The notes under the pieces were generated by a model, which was not told where the DNA came from, did not search any database, and saw only the letters and a program-made list of their open reading frames with translations. This document shows positions 49,494 through 57,516 of a stretch of DNA of 64,000 nucleotides, piece after piece. The DNA is from Bailinhaonella thermotolerans (GTDB lineage: Bacteria; Actinomycetota; Actinomycetes; Streptosporangiales; Streptosporangiaceae). The stretch spans positions 241-64,240 of the forward strand of contig NZ_QZEY01000024.1 in NCBI RefSeq assembly GCF_003594875.1, read 5' to 3'. The translations under genes were made by a program, and so were the position numbers. Position 1 is the stretch's first letter. Each line of letters starts with the position of its first letter.

Positions 49494-50792
49494 GTGGCAG
49501 TCTCCGCCGAGGCCGGAGGGGGGTCCGGGGCGCCCATCGCGGTTCCGCGCAGCCGCGCCCGCCAGCTCATCGCGGCCAGCGTCGGCAACGTCGTCGAGTG
49601 GTACGACTGGTACACGTACAGCTTCCTGGCGATCTACTTCGCCGACCAGGTCTTCCCCAAGTCCGCGGGCAACGACCTGGTGCCGCTGCTCAGCGCGTTC
49701 GCCGTGTTCGCCGTCGGCTTCTTCATGCGGCCCGTGGGCGGCCTCCTCGTCGGCTCGTTCGCCGACCGGTTCGGCCGCCGCTCCGCCATGACGCTGACGA
49801 TCGTCCTCATGGGCGCCGGCTCGCTGATCATGGCGATCCTCCCGACGTACGAGAACGCCGGGATCCTCGCGCCGCTGCTGCTGGTCATCGCCCGCCTCGT
49901 GCAGGGCCTGTCCGTGGGCGGCGAGTTCGCGGCCGCGACCACCTTCCTCGTCGAGTCGGCCGGTCCCGGGCGGCGCGGCCTGTTCTCCAGCTTCCAGTAC
50001 GTCAGCACCACCATCGGCCAGCTCATCGCGTCGGGCCTGGCGGCCGGGCTCGCGTCCGCGCTGTCCAAGGGCGACATGGCCTCCTGGGGCTGGCGCGTCC
50101 CGTTCCTCGTCGGCGCCGTGGCCTCGCTGGTCGGCCTGTGGATCCGGCGGAGCGCGGACGAGACGCTGGAGACCGAGAAGGTCGAGCGGCCGCGCATGTT
50201 CGAGTTCCTGCGCCACCACCCGCGCCAGGCCCTGCTGATCGTCGGCATCACCATGGCCGGCACGATCACGTACTACACCTGGACGACGTACCTGCCGACG
50301 TACGCCAAGCTCACGGTGAAGTTCGACCCGGCCGACGCGCTGCTCATCGGCACGATCTCGCTGATCTTCTTCGGCCTGCTCCAGCCCCTGGGCGGCATGC
50401 TCTCGGACCGGATCGGCCGCAGGCCCATGCTCATCGCCTTCGGCGGCGGGTTCACGCTGCTGACCGTGCCGGGCCTGGCGCTGCTGAACGACTCCTTCAT
50501 CAGCCTGCTGCTCATCCAGTGCGCGGGCATGGTCCTGCTCACCGGGTTCACCTCGATCTCGGCGGCGGTCAACGCCGAGCTGTTCCCCGCCCGGGTCCGC
50601 GCGGCCGGCATCGGCTTCCCGTACTCCCTGGCGGTGGCGCTGTTCGGCGGCACCGGGCCGTACATCGGCACGGCGTTCACCGACGCGGGCAACCCCGGCC
50701 TCTTCGGGTGGTACGTCTCGGCCCTGGCCCTGATCTCCACCCTGGTCTACCTGTTCGCCCTCAAGGAGACGAAGGACCAGCCCCTCCGCTGA
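49494..50792 (+). CDS. MFS transporter, metabolite:H+ symporter (MHS) family
   Basis: This is a 432-residue 12-helix carrier of the MHS family, which takes up dicarboxylates, betaines, proline or aromatic acids with protons. Hallmarks are GNVVEWYDWYTYSF in helix 1, MRPVGGLLVGSFADRFGRR, LVQGLSVGGEFAAATTFLVE and the late SDRIGRRPML motif. The GTG at 49494 has GGAGGA three bases upstream, and the upstream ATG at 49473 lacks a site. It is divergent from the Lrp regulator and the M20 peptidase, and so is probably the importer for the substrate they handle. It ends before a strong shared terminator. Confidence 0.92.
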   Translation: MAVSAEAGGGSGAPIAVPRSRARQLIAASVGNVVEWYDWYTYSFLAIYFADQVFPKSAGNDLVPLLSAFAVFAVGFFMRPVGGLLVGSFADRFGRRSAMTLTIVLMGAGSLIMAILPTYENAGILAPLLLVIARLVQGLSVGGEFAAATTFLVESAGPGRRGLFSSFQYVSTTIGQLIASGLAAGLASALSKGDMASWGWRVPFLVGAVASLVGLWIRRSADETLETEKVERPRMFEFLRHHPRQALLIVGITMAGTITYYTWTTYLPTYAKLTVKFDPADALLIGTISLIFFGLLQPLGGMLSDRIGRRPMLIAFGGGFTLLTVPGLALLNDSFISLLLIQCAGMVLLTGFTSISAAVNAELFPARVRAAGIGFPYSLAVALFGGTGPYIGTAFTDAGNPGLFGWYVSALALISTLVYLFALKETKDQPLR

Positions 50793-50820
50793 CGGGCGCC
50801 CGCCGATCCCCCCTCACCCC

Positions 50821-50859
50821 GAAGACCCCGCCCCGCCGTACGGCGCCGGCGGGGTCTTC
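50821..50859. terminator. bidirectional hairpin terminator
   Basis: GAAGACCCCGCC (50821-50832) and GGCGGGGTCTTC (50848-50859) form a perfect 12-bp stem around a loop that contains CCGCCGTACGGCG, itself self-complementary. It separates the MHS transporter from the convergent yciI gene. Confidence 0.8.
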
Positions 50860-50873
50860 GCGTTCGGCACGCC

Positions 50874-50936
50874 GGGCGGCGGGCGGCGGGCGGCGGGCGG
50901 CGGGCGGCGGGCGGCGGGCGGCGGGCGGCGGGCGGC
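50874..50936. repeat. 9 x 7-bp tandem repeat (GGGCGGC), G-quadruplex-prone
   Basis: Nine uninterrupted GGGCGGC units end four bases before the yciI stop codon. The plus strand holds G-runs at regular short spacing and can form G-quadruplexes. The yciI mRNA would carry the C-rich complement just past its stop. Confidence 0.9.
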
Positions 50937-50940
50937 GGGG

Positions 50941-51231
50941 TCAGCCCAGCAGGGCGCGCAGCGCGGGGTGGGCGCGGCCCGCGTCGATCGTGACGATGTC
51001 GTAGCGCGCCACGCCGGCCTGGGCGAACGGGTCGGCGGCGGCGATCTCCTCGATCCGGGCCCGGTCGCCCACCGCCAGGATGGCCCCGCCCAGCTCGGCC
51101 GGGACGGTCTGCCCCGAGGCCAGGAAGGTGCCGTCGGCGTGGTGCCGCTCCAGGTGCGCGACGTGGGCGGGGACGTGCGGGGCCACCTCCGCCTCGGGGA
51201 CGGTGTAACGGACGAGGAGGATGTGCAGCAT
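50941..51231 (-). CDS. YciI-like protein
   Basis: This is a 96-residue ferredoxin-fold protein of the YCII-related family. It opens MLHILLVRYTVPEAEVAPHVPAHVAHLERHHADGTFLASGQTVP, where the histidines and the Gly-x-Gly turn are family features. AAADPFAQAGVARYDIV is the second conserved block. YciI proteins are small dimeric enzymes or domains of poorly known activity, sometimes dehalogenase-like. It lies 13 bases downstream of the PucR gene on the same strand and is likely co-transcribed with it. Confidence 0.82.
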   Translation of the reverse strand: MLHILLVRYTVPEAEVAPHVPAHVAHLERHHADGTFLASGQTVPAELGGAILAVGDRARIEEIAAADPFAQAGVARYDIVTIDAGRAHPALRALLG

Positions 51232-51244
51232 TCGAACAGGATAG

Positions 51245-52879
51245 CTAAAACGCCGTACGGCGGGGGCCGGGCCCGCCGCGCCGGCAGGAGTCCAGCGCGA
51301 GCAGCGCGACGTGCAGGGACAGGCAGGACTCGACGTCGTCCAGATCGGTGTCGAGCACCCGTTCCAGGCGGCGCAGGCGCTCGTAGAACGCCGGCCGGGA
51401 CAGGTGGGCGCGGGAGGCGGCCACCGCCTTGTTGCGGCCCGACTCCAGGTAGATCGACAGGATGCGGGTCAGGTCCCCGCCGCGCTGGGCGTCGTGGGCC
51501 AGCAGCGGGGCCAGCTCCCGCTCGGCGAAGGTCTGCAGCCGCGCGTCGTCGCGCAGCAGGTGGAGGAGCCCGCGCAGCCGCAGGTCCGGCAGCCGGTAGA
51601 AGGACCGCCCGTCCGGCCTGCGCACCGCCACGTCCGCGACCTGCTCGGCCTCCAGGAAGCTGCGCCGCACGTCCTTGACCGACTCCACCGCGGATCCGGC
51701 GGCGAGCACGAACTCCCCGGCGAACGCGGCGCGCAGCCGTTCGGACAGGGCGCCGAGCGCGCTCTCCGCGACCGCGCGCGGGGGCAGCGGGAGCAGCACG
51801 CCGACACCCGCCTCGTCCAGCACGCCCACGAGCGCGGGCATGCGCGCCTGGCGGCAGGCGAGCGCCGCGGCCTCGGCCAGCTCGCCGAGCCGGGCCTGGA
51901 GGTCCAGGTCGGGGGCCAGCCCGGCGCCCGGCAGCCGCAGCACCAGGCCGAGCAGCCGCCGCCCGGTCAGCGGGACGCCGAGCGCGCGGGCGCGGGCCGC
52001 CGCCTCGTCGGGGTCGGCGTAGGCCGAGCTGAGGATGCCCGCGATGACCGTGCCGTGGGCCTGGAGTTCCAGGCTCTGCTGGTGCCGGTCGAGCAGGCGG
52101 CCGAGCGCGAGCGTGGTCGCGGCGCGCTCGGCGAGGACGATGTCGCGCGGCGCGGGCCGCCCGGCGGACAGCAGGATCAGCCGCCCCCAGTCCTGCCCCC
52201 GCGCCCCCACGACGGTGACCAGCCAGCCCGACGCCTCGTCGTACGCCGTCCGCTCGGCCGGGGCGACGGCCCGGGACCGCGTCTCCCAGCTCGCCAGCAG
52301 CGCGGCCGGATCGGCCCCCGCGGGCTCGCAGGCGAGCACCTGGTGGGCCAGGTTCTCCAGGACGGCCGGGCGGCCGGACAGGCGGGCGGCCTGCCGTACG
52401 ACCTCGGCGGGGGACGCGCCCTCGACGGACAGCTCCGTGAACACCTCGTGCAGGTGCTCGGAGGCGCGCAGCTCCTCTAGCTGGATGTCGATGATCCGGT
52501 TGTGCACCGACTCGGTGATCTGCACGAACGGGGTGTCCCTGGCGAGCGTGATCAGCGGCAGGCCGTGCTCCTCGGCGGTCTTGACGACCACGGCGGGCAG
52601 CTCGCGCACGAAGCGGCGGCCCAGCTCCACGACCAGCCCGGCCGCGCCCACCGCCGCCAGCGTGGCGACGTACTCGGCGAGCCTGGCCGGCTCCTCGGGC
52701 AGCGCGACGCCGGTGGTCAGCACCAGCTCGCCGCCGCGCAGCAGGTGGGCGATGTCGGTGATCTCGGCCACGTGGACCCACCGCACGCGGGTGTCGAGCC
52801 GGTCGCCGCCCGTGACGACCTCCGGGCTGCCCCGGCGCACGGCGTCCAGCGCCAGCACGTCGGCGAGAGTGGGGAGCAT
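51245..52879 (-). CDS. PucR-family transcriptional regulator
   Basis: This is a 544-residue PucR regulator with N-terminal PucR domain (LPTLADVLALDAVRRGSPEVVTG...VRWVHVAEITDIAHLLRGGELVLTTG), a central CdaR-like GGDEF region and a C-terminal helix-turn-helix (ILSIYLESGRNKAVAASRAHLSRPAFYERLRRLERVL). Regulators of this length in actinomycetes often sit by hydantoin, purine or beta-amino acid catabolic genes. The mmsA/aminotransferase genes lie 4.4 kb away and are possible targets. The ATG at 52879 has weak spacing signals, and the first gene downstream is yciI. It shares only the low sequence similarity expected of its family with the PucR protein at 34652-36112. Confidence 0.92.
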   Translation of the reverse strand: MLPTLADVLALDAVRRGSPEVVTGGDRLDTRVRWVHVAEITDIAHLLRGGELVLTTGVALPEEPARLAEYVATLAAVGAAGLVVELGRRFVRELPAVVVKTAEEHGLPLITLARDTPFVQITESVHNRIIDIQLEELRASEHLHEVFTELSVEGASPAEVVRQAARLSGRPAVLENLAHQVLACEPAGADPAALLASWETRSRAVAPAERTAYDEASGWLVTVVGARGQDWGRLILLSAGRPAPRDIVLAERAATTLALGRLLDRHQQSLELQAHGTVIAGILSSAYADPDEAAARARALGVPLTGRRLLGLVLRLPGAGLAPDLDLQARLGELAEAAALACRQARMPALVGVLDEAGVGVLLPLPPRAVAESALGALSERLRAAFAGEFVLAAGSAVESVKDVRRSFLEAEQVADVAVRRPDGRSFYRLPDLRLRGLLHLLRDDARLQTFAERELAPLLAHDAQRGGDLTRILSIYLESGRNKAVAASRAHLSRPAFYERLRRLERVLDTDLDDVESCLSLHVALLALDSCRRGGPGPRRTAF

Positions 52880-52942
52880 GCCCGCAATCTAGTCCATCAA
52901 GGTGTAAAGACGACCCGCCTCTTGTTGACGGATCGTACGACC

Positions 52943-53695
52943 TCAGGTCCCGGCGGGCGGATCGGGGTCCCGCCGGGTGGCGCGGCGGCGGAGTTCGAGC
53001 CCGTCCAGGACACTGACCAGCCCGAAGTCGAACGTCGCGACCCGCAGGCGCTGCGGGTCCGTCTCCCCGTAGGCGCGGTAGCGCTCGCTCAGGCGGGGGT
53101 AGTCGCGGGCGATCTCCGCGCTGACGTCCCAGACCCGCTCGTCCAGCTCCTTCATGGTCGTGCCGGCGCGCTGGGCGTTGGAGAGCCAGGCGGCCTCGCC
53201 GATGGTCATGCCGTAGACGTAGGCGACCACGGTGGTCACGGCGAAGTCCACGTCGAAGTCCTGGAACCCGGCGTGCTGGGCGACGCCCACGAGGTGGTCG
53301 GTGAAGCGCAGGGCGTTCGGGCCGTACATGGGGTACACGCCGATGAGCTGGGCGACCCAGGGGTGGCGCAGGATCAGCGAGCGCAGGGAGTGGGCGGCGA
53401 TGGTGAACGCGGGCCGCCATCCGCTCGTCTCGGGGTCCGGCCGCTCGACCTCGCCGAAGATCTCGTCGAGCGCGAGTTCGAGGAGTTCGTCCTTGTTCGA
53501 GACGTACCAGTAGACGGACGTCGCGGCGGCGCCGAGGCGGGCGCCCAGGCGGCGCATGCTCAGCGCGTCGCGGCCCTCGGCGTCGAGGATCTCGATCGCC
53601 GCCCGCACGATCTGGTCCCGGCTCAGCCCGGCCTGGTCCCGCTGCGGCTTCTGCGGCCGCGTCCAGATGGACGCGATGGGCGAACGCGCTGCCAA
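52943..53695 (-). CDS. TetR/AcrR-family repressor of an efflux pump
   Basis: This is a 250-residue regulator with an N-terminal basic arm (TRPQKPQRDQAGLSRDQIVRAAIEIL) and the helix-turn-helix MRRLGARLGAAATSVYWYVSNKDELLELALDEIFG. The C-terminal TetR_C domain (HPWVAQLIGVYPMYGPNALRFTDHL) matches the drug-responsive group. It is divergent from a DHA2 multidrug transporter, with operator-like inverted repeats in the 109-base shared region. Autoregulation and control of the pump are expected. The ligand is unknown. Confidence 0.9.
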   Translation of the reverse strand: MAARSPIASIWTRPQKPQRDQAGLSRDQIVRAAIEILDAEGRDALSMRRLGARLGAAATSVYWYVSNKDELLELALDEIFGEVERPDPETSGWRPAFTIAAHSLRSLILRHPWVAQLIGVYPMYGPNALRFTDHLVGVAQHAGFQDFDVDFAVTTVVAYVYGMTIGEAAWLSNAQRAGTTMKELDERVWDVSAEIARDYPRLSERYRAYGETDPQRLRVATFDFGLVSVLDGLELRRRATRRDPDPPAGT

Positions 53696-53737
53696 GAACC
53701 CCTCCTAGCCGCCGATGTATCGAGACTATCAAATCAC

Positions 53738-53793
53738 TTGAACAGCGTACGAGCATCGTCTTACAGTGTTCGAGAAGCCTTGAACGCTGTAAG
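53738..53793 (+). promoter_or_regulatory. DHA2 pump promoter with paired TetR operators
   Basis: TTGAAC (53738-53743), an 18-bp spacer and TACAGT (53762-53767) form the pump promoter. Two inverted 15-mers flank the start: CTTACAGTGTTCGAG (53760-53774) and CTTGAACGCTGTAAG (53779-53793), whose reverse complement differs from the first at only two bases. A weaker related site, CTTGAACAGCGTACGAG, covers the -35 (53737-53753). Confidence 0.75.
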
Positions 53794-53804
53794 AGGAGAC
53801 CTCC

Positions 53805-55355
53805 GTGACGTCCCCCCAACCGTCATCGCCCCCGGCCCCCGCCCGGCATCCGCGCCGCTGGCTGATCCTCGGCGTGCTCTGCCTGAGCCTGCTCGTGCTC
53901 GTGGTGGACAACACGATCCTGAACCTGGCGATCCCCAAGCTGATGGACACCAAGGGCCTCGGCGCCAGCACGGCCGACGTGCAGTGGATCATCGACGCCT
54001 ACGCCCTGGTCTTCGCCGGGCTCCTGCTCACCGCGGGGAGCCTGTCCGACCGGCACGGCCGCAGGCTCGCGCTGATCGTCGGGCTCGCGCTGTTCGGCGG
54101 GGCCTCGCTGCTCGTGCTGGCCGTGACCGAGCCGTGGCACCTGGTCGCGGTCCGCGCGCTGATGGGCGTGGGCGGCTCGCTGCTCATGCCCAGCACCCTG
54201 TCCATCCTGATCACGGTCTTCGACGACGAGGAGCGCCGCAAGGCCATCGCCGCCTGGACCTCGGTGGCCATGGTCGGCGTCATCGCCGGCCCCACCTTCG
54301 GCGGCTTCCTGCTCCAGAACTACTGGTGGGGCTCGGTCTTCCTGATCAACGTCCCGATCGCGGTGCTCGCGATCATCGCGGCGGTGGTCCTGATGCCGGA
54401 GTCGCGCGGGCCCGCCCGCCGTCCCGACCCGGTCGGCGCCCTGCTGTCCATGGTCGGCATGACCGCGCTGGTCTGGGTCGTCATCTCCGCTCCGCGCGAG
54501 GGCTGGTCCGGCGAGGTGATCGCCGCGGCCGCGCTGGCCGTCCTGGGGCTGGCGGCGTTCGCGATCTGGGAGGCCAGGTCCGCGCACCCGATGCTGCCGC
54601 TGCGGATGTTCCGCGACCGGAACTTCTCCGGGGCCAGCTTCTCCATCGTGCTGCTGTCGCTCTCGTCGGGCGGCCTGCTGCTGGCGCTGACCCAGCACTT
54701 CCAGTTCGTGCTGGACTACGAACCCATGCGGGCCGCGCTCGCGCTGATCCCGATGGCGGTGGTCACGGCGGTCTTCAACGGCGTCGGCGCCACCCTCGGC
54801 CAGAAGATCAGCAACCGGACCCTGCTGGTGATCGGGTTCCTGATCATCGCGGTCGCGTTCGGGGTCATGTCGTTCATCGGCCCCGACGACGGGTACGGAG
54901 CGATCATCACGGCCCTCATGATCATGGGGGTGGGCAGCGGGCTCGCCGGTCCCCCGGCGTACGCGACGCTGATGGGCGCGGTGCCGCCGGAGCACGCGGG
55001 CGTCGGCTCGGCGGTCAACGACACCGTCCAGCAGGTCGGCATGGCCCTCAGCGTCGCCGTCCTCGGCAGCGTCCTGGCCGCCTCCTACACGGCCGGCATG
55101 CCCGGGAGCGCGCCGGAGGCCGCCCGCGAGTCGATCGCCGGGGCCCACGCGATCGTCAAGGCCACCGGTGACCAGAACCTCCTGGCCGCCGCCAAGGAGG
55201 CGTTCACCGGCGCCATGTCCATCGGCTCGCTGGTCGCCGTCGTCTGCTCGGTCCTGGCCGCGATCGTCGGCCTCGTCCTGATCCGGCGCGGCACGCCGCC
55301 CGCCCCCATGGCCGCCCCCGGCGACGAGGCGGCCAAGGCCTCCCAGCCCGCCTGA
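53805..55355 (+). CDS. MFS multidrug transporter, DHA2 (EmrB/QacA) family
   Basis: This is a 516-residue carrier with 14 predicted helices. Signatures are LVLVVDNTILNLAIPKL (motif D1), WIIDAYALVFAGLLLTAGSLSDRHGRRLAL (motif A) and ALMGVGGSLLMPSTLSIL (motif B). Motif C is in GVIAGPTFGGFLL, and VNDTVQQVGMALSVAVLGSVLAASY follows late. It would export a hydrophobic toxic compound against the proton gradient. The GTG start has GGAG seven bases upstream. It is paired with the divergent TetR repressor. Confidence 0.93.
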   Translation: MTSPQPSSPPAPARHPRRWLILGVLCLSLLVLVVDNTILNLAIPKLMDTKGLGASTADVQWIIDAYALVFAGLLLTAGSLSDRHGRRLALIVGLALFGGASLLVLAVTEPWHLVAVRALMGVGGSLLMPSTLSILITVFDDEERRKAIAAWTSVAMVGVIAGPTFGGFLLQNYWWGSVFLINVPIAVLAIIAAVVLMPESRGPARRPDPVGALLSMVGMTALVWVVISAPREGWSGEVIAAAALAVLGLAAFAIWEARSAHPMLPLRMFRDRNFSGASFSIVLLSLSSGGLLLALTQHFQFVLDYEPMRAALALIPMAVVTAVFNGVGATLGQKISNRTLLVIGFLIIAVAFGVMSFIGPDDGYGAIITALMIMGVGSGLAGPPAYATLMGAVPPEHAGVGSAVNDTVQQVGMALSVAVLGSVLAASYTAGMPGSAPEAARESIAGAHAIVKATGDQNLLAAAKEAFTGAMSIGSLVAVVCSVLAAIVGLVLIRRGTPPAPMAAPGDEAAKASQPA

Positions 55356-55380
55356 ACGCCCTGCCCGCCGGCCCCCGGCC

Positions 55381-55406
55381 CGCGCGTCCCCCCTTCGGGA
55401 CTCGCG
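55381..55406. terminator. bidirectional hairpin terminator
   Basis: CGCGCGTCCC (55381-55390) pairs with GGGACTCGCG (55397-55406) with one mismatch and a CCCTTC loop. It separates the efflux gene from the convergent IclR gene. Confidence 0.65.
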
Positions 55407-55414
55407 GGTCCCGG

Positions 55415-56173
55415 TCAGGGCTCGCGGAGGGCGCGCTTGGTGATGCGGGTGGCCGCGTCTCGGGTCAGCGCGCCGTACTGCGGCCAGAGGGTGCGCGGGA
55501 GCCGGGCCGCGACGGTGGAGACGCCGATCGCGGCGACGGGCGTCCCGGCCGCGTCGAGGATCGCCGAGGCGACGCCGTTGAGGTCGGAACGCCACATGCC
55601 CGGGTTCACGGCGTACCCCCGGATGCGCACCTCGCTCAGCGTCGCCTTGAGCACGTCCCGGTCGGTCAGGGTGAACCCGGTGAAGCGGTCCAGGGACAGC
55701 GTCTCCAGCCGTACGGCGGGCAGATGCGCGAGCACGGCCAGGCCGGCGGCGGAGGCGTGCATCGGGGCGCGGCCGCCGATCCAGGCCGGGTTCCGCGTCT
55801 CGTGCCGGCTCTCGACCTTGTCGATCAGCACCATCCAGTCGCCGTCGGGGATCGTCAGGTGCACGGTCTCGCCCGTGTGCGCGGCCAGCTCCTGCATGAC
55901 CGTGGCGGCGGCGCGCGGCAGCACCTCCCGGCGCACGACGTGGCCGCCGACGACGAGGGGGCGCCCGGTCAGCACCCAGCGGACCGGCTCGCCCGGTTCG
56001 CCCGGCTCCTCCTCGGGCCGGATCCAGCCCACCTCGGCGAGCGCGAGCAGGCTGTTCTCGACGGCGGGCTCCGGCAGGCCCAGGCGGTGCGCCAGCTCGG
56101 CCGCGTCCGCGGGGTGGGTCTCGGCGAGCTTCTCCAGCACCGCGAACGCCGTCACAACGTTGCGCATCGCCAC
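55415..56173 (-). CDS. IclR-family transcriptional regulator
   Basis: This is a 252-residue regulator with a winged helix-turn-helix (NVVTAFAVLEKLAETHPADAAELAHRLGLPEPAVENSLLALAEVGWI) and the IclR effector domain (TVMQELAAHTGETVHLTIPDGDWMVLIDKVES...GRAPMHASAAGLAVLA). IclR proteins sense small organic acids. It begins at GTG 56173, or at an ATG two codons later, and is divergent from a BASS-family transporter, its likely target. The shared region of about 190 bases is AT-rich for this genome and contains GAATTATGACATGTCA. Confidence 0.92.
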   Translation of the reverse strand: MAMRNVVTAFAVLEKLAETHPADAAELAHRLGLPEPAVENSLLALAEVGWIRPEEEPGEPGEPVRWVLTGRPLVVGGHVVRREVLPRAAATVMQELAAHTGETVHLTIPDGDWMVLIDKVESRHETRNPAWIGGRAPMHASAAGLAVLAHLPAVRLETLSLDRFTGFTLTDRDVLKATLSEVRIRGYAVNPGMWRSDLNGVASAILDAAGTPVAAIGVSTVAARLPRTLWPQYGALTRDAATRITKRALREP

Positions 56174-56367
56174 TCACGCCCCTGTGTCACCATCCGCAAA
56201 CCCGCCCGAATTATGACATGTCAGCACCTCAACAGGCTGAGTAACTTTCATCGACGGCCCTCGGTATTTAGCGAATAGTCCCGATAAATAGCCGGATTTC
56301 GCTCTTGTGCGTCCTCCGCCGGAGCCGGGAAGATCGGTCGCAACCCGACACGACGCGGAGGCGGCCC

Positions 56368-57258
56368 GTGCAGGAGTCCATCGTCACCACGGTGCTGTTC
56401 CCGCTCGCCCTGGCGGTGGTCATGCTCGGCCTGGGCCTGTCGCTCACCGTCGCCGACTTCACCCGCGTCGGCAAGCATCCGCGCGCGGTGTTCGTGGCCC
56501 TGGCCTGCCAGGTCGTCCTGCTCCCCCTGATCTGCCTGGGCCTGGTCACCGTCACCGGCCTCGAACCCGCCCTCGCGGTCGGCATGATGCTGCTCGCCGC
56601 CTCCCCCGGCGGCACCGTGGCCAACCTCTACAGCCACCTGGCCGGCGGCGACGTCGCGCTCAACATCACCCTGACCGCCGTGAACTCGGTGCTGTCCGCG
56701 TTCACGCTGCCGATCGTCGTCAACCTCTCGCTCACGCACTTCATGGGCGACGGCGAGGACATCGGCCTGCAGACCGGCAAGGTCGTCCAGGTCTTCGCGG
56801 TGGTCCTGGTCCCCGTCGCCATCGGCATGCTGCTGCGCCGCCTGCGCCCCGCCTTCGCCGAGAGCATGCGCAAGCCGGTGCGGGCCGCCTCGGCGATCAT
56901 CGTGATCGGCGTCATCGTGGCCGCGATCGTCCAGGAGCGCCACCAGGTCCTCGACGCCCTCGCCGACGTCGGCCTGGTCGCCGCCGCCTTCAGCGTGATC
57001 AGCCTCCTGGCCGGCTACTGGATCCCCCGCCTCGCCCGCGTCGAGCGCCGCCAGGCCATCGCGTCGGCCATGGAGATCGGCATCCACAACAGCGCCCTGG
57101 CCATCACGATCGCGATCAGCCCCGCCCTCCTGGCCAACCCGCGCATGTCGATCGCGCCGGCCATCTACGCGCTCCTCTCCTTCTTCATCACCGCCGCCTT
57201 CGGCTACCTCCTCTCCCGCGCCGCCGCCCGCCCCGGGTCCCCCCTCCCCGCCCCCTGA
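56368..57258 (+). CDS. bile acid:sodium symporter (BASS) family transporter
   Basis: This is a 296-residue protein with nine to ten hydrophobic helices. Landmarks are VVMLGLGLSLTVADFTRV in helix 1, MMLLAASPGGTVANLYSHLAGGDVALNITLTAVNSVLS (the conserved crossover and sodium-site region) and ASAMEIGIHNSALAITIAIS. The BASS family imports organic acids such as pantoate, pyruvate or sulfonates with sodium. GGAGG precedes the GTG at 56368. It is regulated, presumably, by the divergent IclR protein; the ligand is unknown. Confidence 0.9.
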   Translation: MQESIVTTVLFPLALAVVMLGLGLSLTVADFTRVGKHPRAVFVALACQVVLLPLICLGLVTVTGLEPALAVGMMLLAASPGGTVANLYSHLAGGDVALNITLTAVNSVLSAFTLPIVVNLSLTHFMGDGEDIGLQTGKVVQVFAVVLVPVAIGMLLRRLRPAFAESMRKPVRAASAIIVIGVIVAAIVQERHQVLDALADVGLVAAAFSVISLLAGYWIPRLARVERRQAIASAMEIGIHNSALAITIAISPALLANPRMSIAPAIYALLSFFITAAFGYLLSRAAARPGSPLPAP

Positions 57259-57357
57259 CCGGCCGCCCGTACGGCTCGCGCGGGCGCCTGCCGTACGGGA
57301 CCAGAGATCGGGGCGTGCGGCGGGAGGCGGATCGGGGCGAGGGGCCGGGTTTTTCAA

Positions 57358-57482
57358 GAGTCACATAACTCACCCTTAACCGGACCTTAATCGCGTTCCA
57401 CCGCCTCGCGAGCGGCGGCAGTGTGAGTTCAGCGCCCAGTGGATCTTGACCGTCCCCCCCGGCGCGCAAGACCGCTGGGCGC
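57358..57482 (+). promoter_or_regulatory. LPMO upstream region with inverted repeats
   Basis: This gap of 258 bases upstream of the LPMO holds GAGT-CACATA-ACTC (57358-57371) in an AT-rich patch. A larger hairpin, GCGCCCAG (57432-57439) with CTGGGCGC (57475-57482), spans 51 bases just before the ribosome site. They are candidate control sites for a polysaccharide-responsive gene. No clear promoter could be chosen. Confidence 0.4.
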
Positions 57483-57516
57483 GACCGGACCGCGCTCGAT
57501 CTCGAGGAGACGACCT

